Part shown: positions 48,073 through 56,374 of the stretch, in pieces
Layout of the letters: each line of letters starts with the position of its first letter
Position numbering within the stretch: the stretch's first letter is position 1
Source: Sanghuangporus weigelae
Taxonomy: Eukaryota > Basidiomycota > Agaricomycetes > Hymenochaetales > Hymenochaetaceae
Assembly (NCBI GenBank): GCA_033182465.1
Contig: CP137322.1
Location: forward strand, 806,001 to 870,000
Reading direction: 5' to 3'
DNA length: 64,000 bases
The notes under the pieces: generated by a model
What the model was told of the DNA's origin: nothing
The model's input: the letters and a program-made list of their open reading frames with translations, nothing else
Database searches by the model: none
Translations under genes and position numbers: made by a program

Positions 48073-49611
48073 TGTTAGGACCAGTGTTTTTAGACGAGGT
48101 GGTCAGTCTAAGCGTACCGGAACAAGTCCCTGCTTATTCCTTCTGATGATAATTGATTGGAGACGGAACGAAGGTTATAGATGTACTACTTTAGAAGCGA
48201 GCGATAGGCTCAAGCTTGACCTCAGTAGTGGAACAGGGTTTCAATCAAAGGGTACAGTTTTCGATTGAGAGTACAAAATAATTTTGCTGAGGGACAATGC
48301 CCCGCTCAGCTGGCCCTTAAATAACCTATTTACTAAATAGTACCGACTACCTATTACTACCGACTACAGCCTTGCTATTGGTCTAGACAATATGTTTTCT
48401 CTGACACCAGTACTCTACTCTGGTGCCAACACCGATACTTTCCTCTAGTGTTGAATCACAATACTTCTACCATATTAGGAGGGTTTGTTTGAGTCCTACT
48501 ACCCCGATGCTTCGAGAAGCTTCTTCCGTGCTTCCTCTGATTTGCAATCGTTATCACATGTTAATCTCTCCTTATCTTTACCCCGCGATCCTTCTCCGTT
48601 CCCAGACGGGTTCCCATGATAGTTGCCAAGCTATCGCTTCTCTGGCGCTCCGTTCCCGGGCCGAGCTTCTGCCGCTTAATCCTCGATCATGGGGGAGATA
48701 GTGATATCAGGGTTAGAGATCGGCAGAGCTTGCCGATCTTCTCCCGGCGAATGAGTGTACTCCGCTACACTCCTTCTGTGCCTCGCCGCGACTTCGATGT
48801 CCGATAGTTGTAGTCCTGGGCCCGTGGTTAGCCGTAGCCTCTGTCCAAAGTGCTCACGGCCATTCCACTCATCAACTGTAATTACCCCTGGCTCTGACGC
48901 TCGCCAAGCCTGCATCAAGCGTTCTATCGCTTCTTCCGTAAGATGTTCAATGTCCGAAGGTGGCCGCTTGTAAACTGGCCAATCTACTTCCACTGCCGTG
49001 TGACTGCACAAGGTCTGGTGCCGATGCTGATTGATCCAAGCTCGCACGCCGACCTTTAATGCATAGACATCCCTATCGCTAAGCCATATGGATACCTCAT
49101 GGTCGTATGCACTCATTCCGTGGTTCGGTAATGGTTGGTCTTCTGTTCGTTCCGAGGGTCCGGGCTTATGCCGAATCTTGACATCGGCTGCTTCCCTTGA
49201 CACTAACCGTTCCGTGAAGTTCTTCATGAGCCATTCCGCAAGTACCCAGCTTCGTTGGTAGGCCAAGTAACAATTGGCGCACACCAAGCTCTCATGTACA
49301 AATCTTCTAGTTGCACCACGCCGATAATGTCTTCGTTGCAGGAGTTCCGTATACCTTGCGACATTCCTTTCTTCCATCGCCGCCAGACTGCGTTCCGGCG
49401 GTGGAGTATGTCCAATGTGCATATTAGTTAGTCCTAATTGCAAATCATTAGAGTCCTCCGTGTCTTCTCCAGACGATCCGTGGTTTGCTACTCTTGAGTC
49501 GCCACCACTGTTCTGCCGTAGTAGCCTTTCGAAATAGTCTTGATTTGGCATCGCAACTCGGTGTGTAAAATTTAGCCCACGCCGCATTAGATAACCACAA
49601 TTTTCGTAACA
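48073..49611 (-). repeat. 3' LTR of the chromovirus
   Basis: On the transcribed strand it starts TGTTACGAAAATTG and ends CCTAACA. The U3 part carries an ORF (48676-49587). A TATA-like AT-rich stretch lies downstream of that ORF, leaving about 270 bp for R-U5. Confidence 0.9.
48676..49587 (-). CDS. LTR-encoded ORF (U3 of the 3' LTR), unknown protein
   Basis: A 303-codon frame lies entirely inside the LTR, in the same sense as gag-pol, starting 24 bp into the LTR. It would lie at the 3' end of the element's RNA, after pol. The protein is hydrophilic and helical, with a single CxxC (VCANCYLAY), an acidic Ser-rich N-terminus and a Trp-rich middle. It contains no signal peptide or membrane segment. 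I recognise no family. A second in-frame ATG (AMPNQDYF) is conserved in all three LTRs of the window, while the first is lost in the solo LTR, so the downstream start is the more likely one. Confidence 0.5.
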   Translation of the reverse strand: MRRGLNFTHRVAMPNQDYFERLLRQNSGGDSRVANHGSSGEDTEDSNDLQLGLTNMHIGHTPPPERSLAAMEERNVARYTELLQRRHYRRGATRRFVHESLVCANCYLAYQRSWVLAEWLMKNFTERLVSREAADVKIRHKPGPSERTEDQPLPNHGMSAYDHEVSIWLSDRDVYALKVGVRAWINQHRHQTLCSHTAVEVDWPVYKRPPSDIEHLTEEAIERLMQAWRASEPGVITVDEWNGREHFGQRLRLTTGPGLQLSDIEVAARHRRSVAEYTHSPGEDRQALPISNPDITISPMIED

Positions 49612-49622
49612 TTCCTCCTCCT
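49612..49622 (-). promoter_or_regulatory. Polypurine tract of the chromovirus
   Basis: On the minus strand AGGAGGAGGAA abuts the 3' LTR start TGTTACG, the normal position for plus-strand priming. Confidence 0.8.
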
Positions 49623-49849
49623 AAGATCCACTTCGGACTGCAAGGAGAGTGTGGATCCAGTTAATTGTGGTAGCCATAATCTTGCTGTTTCGTTTGGTTC
49701 CTTACCGGGCCTCGATTTCGTGTCGGCCTCCAACATACTAGCTGCTTCCAAACAGGCTAGGATATAGTTAAGGGATATATCATATCCTTCCAGCATCAAT
49801 TTCTGACGCTAGGGATAGTTTAACGACGTGTCCGGGTCGATCTTCTTCT

Positions 49850-52800
49850 CTAAGCCTCACTGACCTCGCTATCCGTTGAGTCAGCCTGATACCAATCATT
49901 ATAGGAGAGTCCTTCCTCTAGTCCTTCCATCCTATCGTATCTTCGTATAGGTAAAGCGTTTGCTCGGGTGAATGGCCGTTTAGCAGCTCTCCAATGATGC
50001 TTGTGCCATTCTGGATAGGCAAAATCTCGTTGCTTTATACCTGTCTTGTTGACGTATTTCCTTCGTTGTCTAGTTCTCTGCAGCACCTTTCTCCCATAAA
50101 GCGTGCTCAGGTAATAGTCGTCCGCTCTGCGTACATCCAGAAGTCTCTGCGCCAAAGCGACTATTCCTGCAACCTTCTTTCTAAAGGGAAGGTTCACGGC
50201 GTCCGGCCAACCGTTCCTTTCGTGATACTCTCGCAATTTTTCGGGGGCGTTGCGTAGCCCTTCTACAGGTTCCCAGGTATTTTCCTCTTCGGGGTAGCCG
50301 AGCCATTTAACCTGGTATTCCCATGTGTTGTGCCGTTTTCTCATGTCCCGAATTACTTCTACTTCGTATTCGGCTTCTCCAGCAATGACTTCTGGTGGTG
50401 GTCTTGTTCGTTGTGTCGGATTTTTTCGTTCTCGATAGGGAATTAATAGTCCTGCGTAAAACACCGGGTGGATCCTCAGTTCCTTTGGAAGGTCCAGCTC
50501 GTAGTTGACTGGCCCATGCTTCGCGACGATCTTGTAAGGTCCAATATTTCTGTCACCTAATTTCCTAGTAGGGACTAATAGTGTTAGATTTCGGCCATCT
50601 AACATGACCTTATCTCCGATCTCGAATTCCGGCATCGGGCCTCGGTGTTTATCTGCAAACTTCTTCATTGCATCTCGTGCTTTAGTAAGTGCTTCCAACG
50701 CTTCTTGTTGATGCTTCATCCGCATTGCCACATAGTCTTGAGTACCTTGGATCGGAAGCTTAAATCCTACTTCCGGCTGAAACCCATAAACCATTTCAAA
50801 CGGTGACTTCCCAGTACTTGAGTGACTTCGACTGTTATAGGCAAATTCCGCCATAGGAAGATGTTCGTCCCAATCATCCTGTTGCAGACTGGAATAGCAT
50901 CTTAGCAGCTGTTCCATTTCCTGGTTCACTCGTTCCGTTTGTCCGTCTGTCTGTGGATGATATGCCGTACTAAGCTTCGTTTCGATTCCAAGGGCCTGGT
51001 TCACTTGTTCGGTAAATCGGCTTGCAAACTGCGGTCCCCTGTCGCTAATTACTGTTTTTGGGGTTCCAACCTTGCTGTAGACATGTTTGATCATCATGTC
51101 AGCAGTGGTTTTCGAGTTTGCATTTACAGTGGTAGGTATAAATGTTCCCATTTTTGAGAACCGATCTACTACCACTAGTATTGCATTGTTTCCTTTGCTC
51201 GTAGTTGGAAGTCCGGTGACGTAGTCCATAGTAATTTCTTCATAGGGCCGATTCATTACTGGCAGTGGTTGTAAAGGCGGTTGCGTCTTTCCTCGTCTTG
51301 CCTTCGTCCGTTGGCACGTATCGCAAGTGCGCACATATTCTTCGACCCATTCCCTAATCTTTGGCCACCATACTCTTCGTTCCAGTTTCGTGATAGTCTT
51401 GTCTATCCCCGGGTGTCCTGCTGCTGGAGCGTCATGGCACTGTCGTACTAATTCTCGTTTAATTTCATCAACTGGTGGGATTACCAATTTTCCATCCCTC
51501 CACCAGTATCCTTCTTCGAAAGTCCCGATTTCTTGCTCCTTGGACTTTTCGTATCCTGCTCGAATCTTTTCTCCCAGTTCCGAACCTCCTGTAATTTCAA
51601 ACACCCGTATAGTGCGCACGGGCAGTTCTTGGTTCCGGAACAGCTCTGGGGGAAGTAGGACTTGTTCTGGTACATCTTCAACGCCTTGTTCGTAGTCAGG
51701 CCGTCGTGACAGTGCATCCGCTCTTGAATTCTTGGTTCCTGGTCGATACTCGATTCTGAATCGAAATCTGCTGAGAAAAGTAGCCCATCTCGCCTGGCGT
51801 CCACTGAGTTTTCTAGCTCCCATGAAATACCGGAGGTTTGCCTGATCACTAATTACCCGAATTTCATGTTTAGCTCCTTCCAAGTGGTGTCGCCAATTGC
51901 TCAAAGCTTTGACAATTGCCAGCAATTCCTTGTCCATTACTGGGTAGTTGTTCTCGGCGTCTCGATAGGTATTCGACCAATATCCAATAGGATGCAAAAT
52001 TCCATCGTCACTTTCTTGCGAGAGCACTGCTCCCATCGCAAAGTTAGATGCATCTGTTTCCAGTACAAATTGTTTCTCGTGATCGGGTCGTACAAGCATA
52101 GGTGCAGATGTGAAGGCTTCCTTCAACTTGACGAAGCCTTCTCGTTGACGATCTCCCCAAGTAAATGTCTTCTTGCCAGACATGAGTTCCGTTAGCGGCC
52201 TAGCGATCTTGGCGAAGCCTTCGATAAATTTTCGGTAGAAGTTCGCAAAACCAATGAACTTTCGAATGTCTCGCTTGCTTGACAAATCTGGCCATTCTTG
52301 AACTGCTTTTACCTTGTAGGGATCCATCTGCATGCCCGATTGGTTAACAACAAATCCTAGATAGTCGAGCTCCTGTTTGGCAAAGTAGCACTTCTCTGGC
52401 TTGCAAAAGAAGTCTGCTTTCCTTAACCTGCGCAATACTTCTGCTAGCAGGTCCCAGTGTTCCTGTTTTGTTTCCGCATAGATAATAATGTCATCTAGAT
52501 AAATGAGTATGCCCTGCCCAATCATGTCCTGAAAGAGCTCGTTCATTGCACGTTGGAATACCGCAGGTGCATTCATTAGTCCAAACTGCATTACCAGCGG
52601 CTGGTAAACCCCCATGTGAGTTCTGAAGGCGGCATACTTTTCATGCCCTGGATGGATTCGCACATTGTTATACCCGCTTCGTAAATCCAGTGTAGAAAAC
52701 CATTTCGCATGAGCCAAATCGTCCGGTAGCATATGTAATAGAGGCATTGGCTGGTGATCCGGTATGACCACCGCATTCAATCCTCTGTAGTCGATTACGA

Positions 52801-55003
52801 TACGATACTCTGGTTTGCCATCCTTTCCTAGTGTTTTCTTGGCTATAACGAATACTGGTGCACAAGTGCTTGCTTTTTCGTTGGCAGGGACGTTGTTCCC
52901 TACAACACGAATCCATCCTTTCTTCAGGTCATCGCGAATCCATTCTTCGACCGCTCGTTTCTCGGCAGGAGCGAGTGGATATACTGGTCCGGGTTTGGGT
53001 AGCTCTGCATTGGGTAGCAGTTCTATCTTCATATCCCATTGGCTCGAGTTAGGTAGCCGTCTAGCAGCATCCTTGTCAAACCTATCCCGGAAATCCCAGA
53101 TTTCTTTTGGAAGAATATCTTCGAGGGTTTGTGTTCCTGCATGGTCTGCCATCCTTTCGTCGAGTGCTTTCTCCTGAGCATACTTTTGAGCTATGCTGTT
53201 GTATTTGAGGAGTCGTTCCCTTCGTGATGCGACTTGTCGCTGCTCTAGTCGGCGAATCCAGGTAGAAGGCTTGGGTAGCGCTTCTAATCGAGAGCCGTCC
53301 TCCACCCGCATCGAAGTGGTGGGCTTATGCGATCCTAGGTTACCCTTGAACACCGTTTCGGATCCAGCTTTTCTCTCTAGCACTTTTCCTTTCACCCTTT
53401 CGTGCGGCTGCTTAACCGAGTCAACAGGCGGAAGCCATTGGCGACTCTTTTGCCCCTGCGAGAGCTTCTGCTCTATCGCGGCATATCTAATTGACCTGCT
53501 ACCTTTACCGTTTGTTTTCCCTGTCGGAGCAGGGCCCTGCATTTTGGCTTCTCGCCATGGTCTTCGCGGGCGCACTTGAGCTCCCAAAGCCAGCCTACTT
53601 GATGCTTGCGGCGTACTGTCTTCGGCTCTGTGCCGGAATGGGACTACCCTCCCTTTGGGGTGGACCATTTCTCCAGGCCTTAGTCTACCCTTGAACGACG
53701 TCTTGGGTCTGGTCGCTCCCTTTTCTCTCGAAGTGGGAGATCTCGCTAGGTGGCCGAACCTAGTGCGCTGCAGAGCATTAGTTCTCTGAGGCTCCCGACC
53801 CCGCATACTCCTGCTAGTACGCTTGTTTCGTGTGGTGAAACTAACCGACTGCTTCTGCACTGCCAGGGTTGAGTCATTTTCTCCCTCGTGCATGGATGGA
53901 GGAGTCCACTCCACCCTAATACTCCTTATTACAGGGTTCGAATCGGTACCACTTCCCCCACTGCGTTGTCTTCGAACTCGTAGCGGATCAGAGGCATAGT
54001 GCCCTGGCTTTCCTGCCTTTGGTGGCACGCTCGGCCTCTTTCCTTTCTTCGTATCCGATCCTTCTGAGTCGACAGACATTTGCCCTTGAATCTCGGCTTG
54101 CACTCTTGCTTGTGCCTCGTGTGTCGTGGTTGAAGTTTCCTCTTGTCGTGCGGCATTCTTCTTGATCTCCTGCAGCTGTAAATGCGCTCCATACATGCTT
54201 CCATACCATTGGTAGAGCATTTCTGAGTCGGACCCTTTGTCTATGTCTCTCATCATCGCATTATACACTGCTTGATCTGCCTCTTCTAGGGAGTTAAAAT
54301 CGAAAAATTCCCTACGGTCAAGGGTTATCCTGTGTATGTCATCCTTCGTATAGAATTGCCATTTTCCGACTTCCTTGTGGAGGACGGATTTGGATTCTGG
54401 ATGCATGTCGCTTAGAAACACTATTGGTGGTTCGATTTCGGCTTTCTCCATTGGTACTCCTTCTGGTGGTAGATTCGCGGGTTCCTCGACTTCTTCCTCA
54501 CTTTCGGTGTAGTGTCCTGAATCCATATCGCTGTGGTAGTAGACCCTAGTTTCCCATTCTTCTTCCCGTTCGTCTTCTGCGTCCCTTCCCCAATTCTGGG
54601 GAGCGTATTTGGGAGCCTTTCGCCATCGTTTGCGCTTCCTGGTTCGTCTCGAGGCAATAGTTAGTTCGATCATACGCAGACGTGCCGTTCCATTGAAGTT
54701 AACTTCTTTGCTTCCTTTGCTGAGCGTTCCTTTGGTCCAATCGATGGTTGGCTTATACTGTTCAAGCCAATCATTCCCTATGAGAAACTTGTCTTCATGA
54801 GTGTCTACCACGGCGATGTCCATTAAACCTCTAGTAATCCCTGTATCCACTATTGCTCGAACATTCCGAGTCCATCCACCATGATTAATCGATCCATCGG
54901 CATTCCGGATGGTATAGTTACCTTCCGCCGGCACTGTTTTTAGTCCTAGGCTCTGTACCACCGTTGGACTAATAGTAGTGATTGCGGATCCGGAGTCAAT
55001 CAT
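49850..55003 (-). CDS. pol: Pol polyprotein of the chromovirus
   Basis: The ORF has 1717 codons from the ATG at 55003, but the frame is open further upstream to the gag end. The true product is therefore probably a Gag-Pol fusion made by -1 frameshifting near 55146-55150. The domains run in order. The aspartic protease DSGS is at residues 3-6. A basic, low-complexity linker spans about 110-680. The reverse transcriptase has IYLDDIIIY near residue 835. RNase H has LETDASNFAMGA near 980. The integrase has a zinc-binding CDTCQ near 1226, then catalytic blocks MDYVTGLP, VISDRGPQF and TAYHPQTDGQTERVNQ. A GPY-type module (RNIGPYKIV) follows, and a chromodomain (YQVKWLGYPEEENTWEP) near 1570. All catalytic residues I can check are present. 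The ~550-residue linker is unusual. Confidence 0.95.
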   Translation of the reverse strand: MIDSGSAITTISPTVVQSLGLKTVPAEGNYTIRNADGSINHGGWTRNVRAIVDTGITRGLMDIAVVDTHEDKFLIGNDWLEQYKPTIDWTKGTLSKGSKEVNFNGTARLRMIELTIASRRTRKRKRWRKAPKYAPQNWGRDAEDEREEEWETRVYYHSDMDSGHYTESEEEVEEPANLPPEGVPMEKAEIEPPIVFLSDMHPESKSVLHKEVGKWQFYTKDDIHRITLDRREFFDFNSLEEADQAVYNAMMRDIDKGSDSEMLYQWYGSMYGAHLQLQEIKKNAARQEETSTTTHEAQARVQAEIQGQMSVDSEGSDTKKGKRPSVPPKAGKPGHYASDPLRVRRQRSGGSGTDSNPVIRSIRVEWTPPSMHEGENDSTLAVQKQSVSFTTRNKRTSRSMRGREPQRTNALQRTRFGHLARSPTSREKGATRPKTSFKGRLRPGEMVHPKGRVVPFRHRAEDSTPQASSRLALGAQVRPRRPWREAKMQGPAPTGKTNGKGSRSIRYAAIEQKLSQGQKSRQWLPPVDSVKQPHERVKGKVLERKAGSETVFKGNLGSHKPTTSMRVEDGSRLEALPKPSTWIRRLEQRQVASRRERLLKYNSIAQKYAQEKALDERMADHAGTQTLEDILPKEIWDFRDRFDKDAARRLPNSSQWDMKIELLPNAELPKPGPVYPLAPAEKRAVEEWIRDDLKKGWIRVVGNNVPANEKASTCAPVFVIAKKTLGKDGKPEYRIVIDYRGLNAVVIPDHQPMPLLHMLPDDLAHAKWFSTLDLRSGYNNVRIHPGHEKYAAFRTHMGVYQPLVMQFGLMNAPAVFQRAMNELFQDMIGQGILIYLDDIIIYAETKQEHWDLLAEVLRRLRKADFFCKPEKCYFAKQELDYLGFVVNQSGMQMDPYKVKAVQEWPDLSSKRDIRKFIGFANFYRKFIEGFAKIARPLTELMSGKKTFTWGDRQREGFVKLKEAFTSAPMLVRPDHEKQFVLETDASNFAMGAVLSQESDDGILHPIGYWSNTYRDAENNYPVMDKELLAIVKALSNWRHHLEGAKHEIRVISDQANLRYFMGARKLSGRQARWATFLSRFRFRIEYRPGTKNSRADALSRRPDYEQGVEDVPEQVLLPPELFRNQELPVRTIRVFEITGGSELGEKIRAGYEKSKEQEIGTFEEGYWWRDGKLVIPPVDEIKRELVRQCHDAPAAGHPGIDKTITKLERRVWWPKIREWVEEYVRTCDTCQRTKARRGKTQPPLQPLPVMNRPYEEITMDYVTGLPTTSKGNNAILVVVDRFSKMGTFIPTTVNANSKTTADMMIKHVYSKVGTPKTVISDRGPQFASRFTEQVNQALGIETKLSTAYHPQTDGQTERVNQEMEQLLRCYSSLQQDDWDEHLPMAEFAYNSRSHSSTGKSPFEMVYGFQPEVGFKLPIQGTQDYVAMRMKHQQEALEALTKARDAMKKFADKHRGPMPEFEIGDKVMLDGRNLTLLVPTRKLGDRNIGPYKIVAKHGPVNYELDLPKELRIHPVFYAGLLIPYRERKNPTQRTRPPPEVIAGEAEYEVEVIRDMRKRHNTWEYQVKWLGYPEEENTWEPVEGLRNAPEKLREYHERNGWPDAVNLPFRKKVAGIVALAQRLLDVRRADDYYLSTLYGRKVLQRTRQRRKYVNKTGIKQRDFAYPEWHKHHWRAAKRPFTRANALPIRRYDRMEGLEEGLSYNDWYQADSTDSEVSEA

Positions 55004-55143
55004 AGCCGAGAGATTAACCTTTCTCTGTCCCTGAATGACGTCAATGGGTATAGTGGGATGGTTGGAATTTGGTCTAGCAATAGTCCATCGGCGCTTTACT
55101 TCCTTTGAGCCCTTGTCAGTACCCGATGGTGACTGACTGCTCT

Positions 55144-56196
55144 TTAAAAATCCTCCTCGGAATCCTCCTCGAGGGTGTGCGAAGCCCGTTCCTTCCGCCT
55201 TGGTAACTTCGCCCGTTTGTCCAGTAATTCTTCCATTTCGGAATCGCTATCAATCCCAACTTCCCGGCGTTTTAGGAAGCGGCCAGTCTTGCCAGATCGT
55301 TTCTTTTGCACCCGTCTCTTGTAGTTGGTTCGGTGTCCACGGCTTCCCTGTTGTTCTCGCCCTACATTGTTGCAGTCCCGTGCAAAATGACCTGTTTTGC
55401 CGCATACCCAGCATGCCCCGGAATTTTCCCCTCGGGACCCCCTAGTAAAGCGCCTAGACATATCAATGTCCATAGGCTCACCCTGAAACTCAGCTGGATG
55501 ACGAGCTTCAGGGGGCACCGGCGTGTACGATACCGCCTGCCCGTCTTTAAACATAGGGGTATACTTCTTATTACTGCCAATTACTTTGGCTGCTATTAGA
55601 CTGTCCTCCAGATTTTTCGCGTTATCCTGCCATTGGGTCAGGTCCCAATTAGGGTGTTCCGTATTTGTAAGGAGTGCCTTTAGGATGGTCTGGTTCAGTC
55701 CACGTTTGAACTCGTAAACCAGTGCTTGTCCATTGTAATGCTTTGGTAGTCTCATCCTGATGTCGTTGAAGGCCCTACTATACAGCTTTACCCGCGCCCG
55801 TTCCTGATAAATCGTTCGTATGTTTCGCTCGGCCTCTTCTTCTAGTCCAAAAATGCCATTGTGGTTGAGCGCTAATTCGTTCCATAGATCTGTCTCGGTG
55901 TCCCATCCACCCTTTTGGTCAATAATCCAATTATTCGTGACCGGTTCTTGTTTCCAGGTGGAGACTAATCGATTCCTATTCACAGCCCATTTGCCGTTAA
56001 CCCAAGTCTGAGCTTGTCCTCGTAAACATTCCAAAATGATCTTAACCCGTTTTTCTGGATTGTCGGGATGTTTCTCGTTCAACCGACTGATCATTTGATT
56101 CTGAAAGTTTTCAAGCGACTCATATGGGTTTCCCTTAAACAAAGGGTACTTCATGATATCTTTGTTAGACATATTGATCTGGACGAATGCAACCAA
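55144..56196 (-). CDS. gag: Gag protein of the chromovirus
   Basis: A 350-residue protein. The capsid-like N-terminal two thirds is a helical retrotransposon Gag domain (PYESLENFQNQMISRL... and LRGQAQTWVNG). A CCHC zinc knuckle CWVCGKTGHFARDC lies near residue 265, followed by a basic tail with SGKTGRF and an acidic end. It binds and packages element RNA and forms the particle. Its TAA (55144-55146) overlaps the T-run used to enter pol. Confidence 0.95.
   Translation of the reverse strand: MVAFVQINMSNKDIMKYPLFKGNPYESLENFQNQMISRLNEKHPDNPEKRVKIILECLRGQAQTWVNGKWAVNRNRLVSTWKQEPVTNNWIIDQKGGWDTETDLWNELALNHNGIFGLEEEAERNIRTIYQERARVKLYSRAFNDIRMRLPKHYNGQALVYEFKRGLNQTILKALLTNTEHPNWDLTQWQDNAKNLEDSLIAAKVIGSNKKYTPMFKDGQAVSYTPVPPEARHPAEFQGEPMDIDMSRRFTRGSRGENSGACWVCGKTGHFARDCNNVGREQQGSRGHRTNYKRRVQKKRSGKTGRFLKRREVGIDSDSEMEELLDKRAKLPRRKERASHTLEEDSEEDF
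55146..55150 (-). promoter_or_regulatory. Candidate -1 frameshift site between gag and pol
   Basis: The last gag codons read GAT TTT TAA. The pol frame is open through the same bases as GGA TTT TTA AAG, one base back. Slippage on the five-T run would bypass the gag stop and fuse Gag to Pol with no gap. It is not a canonical X XXY YYZ heptamer. Confidence 0.55.
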
Positions 56197-56374
56197 AAAT
56201 TTGTGAGTATCACTCTCATTCAGCGCATTTAATAATACATGGTTAAGTAGTTAACTATCCAGCGAGTTCCACCTCCGCTTTCCAGCTAACCACCTTACCC
56301 TTCCTGCCCGGTCGGTTCTTGGGCGTCTTCCTTATCTTGGCGAGCTCTCCGCTCTGAGCCAAGGCCTATCTCCT

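Noticed and set aside
48676-49587. LTR ORF as a captured host gene with known function
   Set aside because: No recognisable domain; only a single CxxC. I leave the function open.
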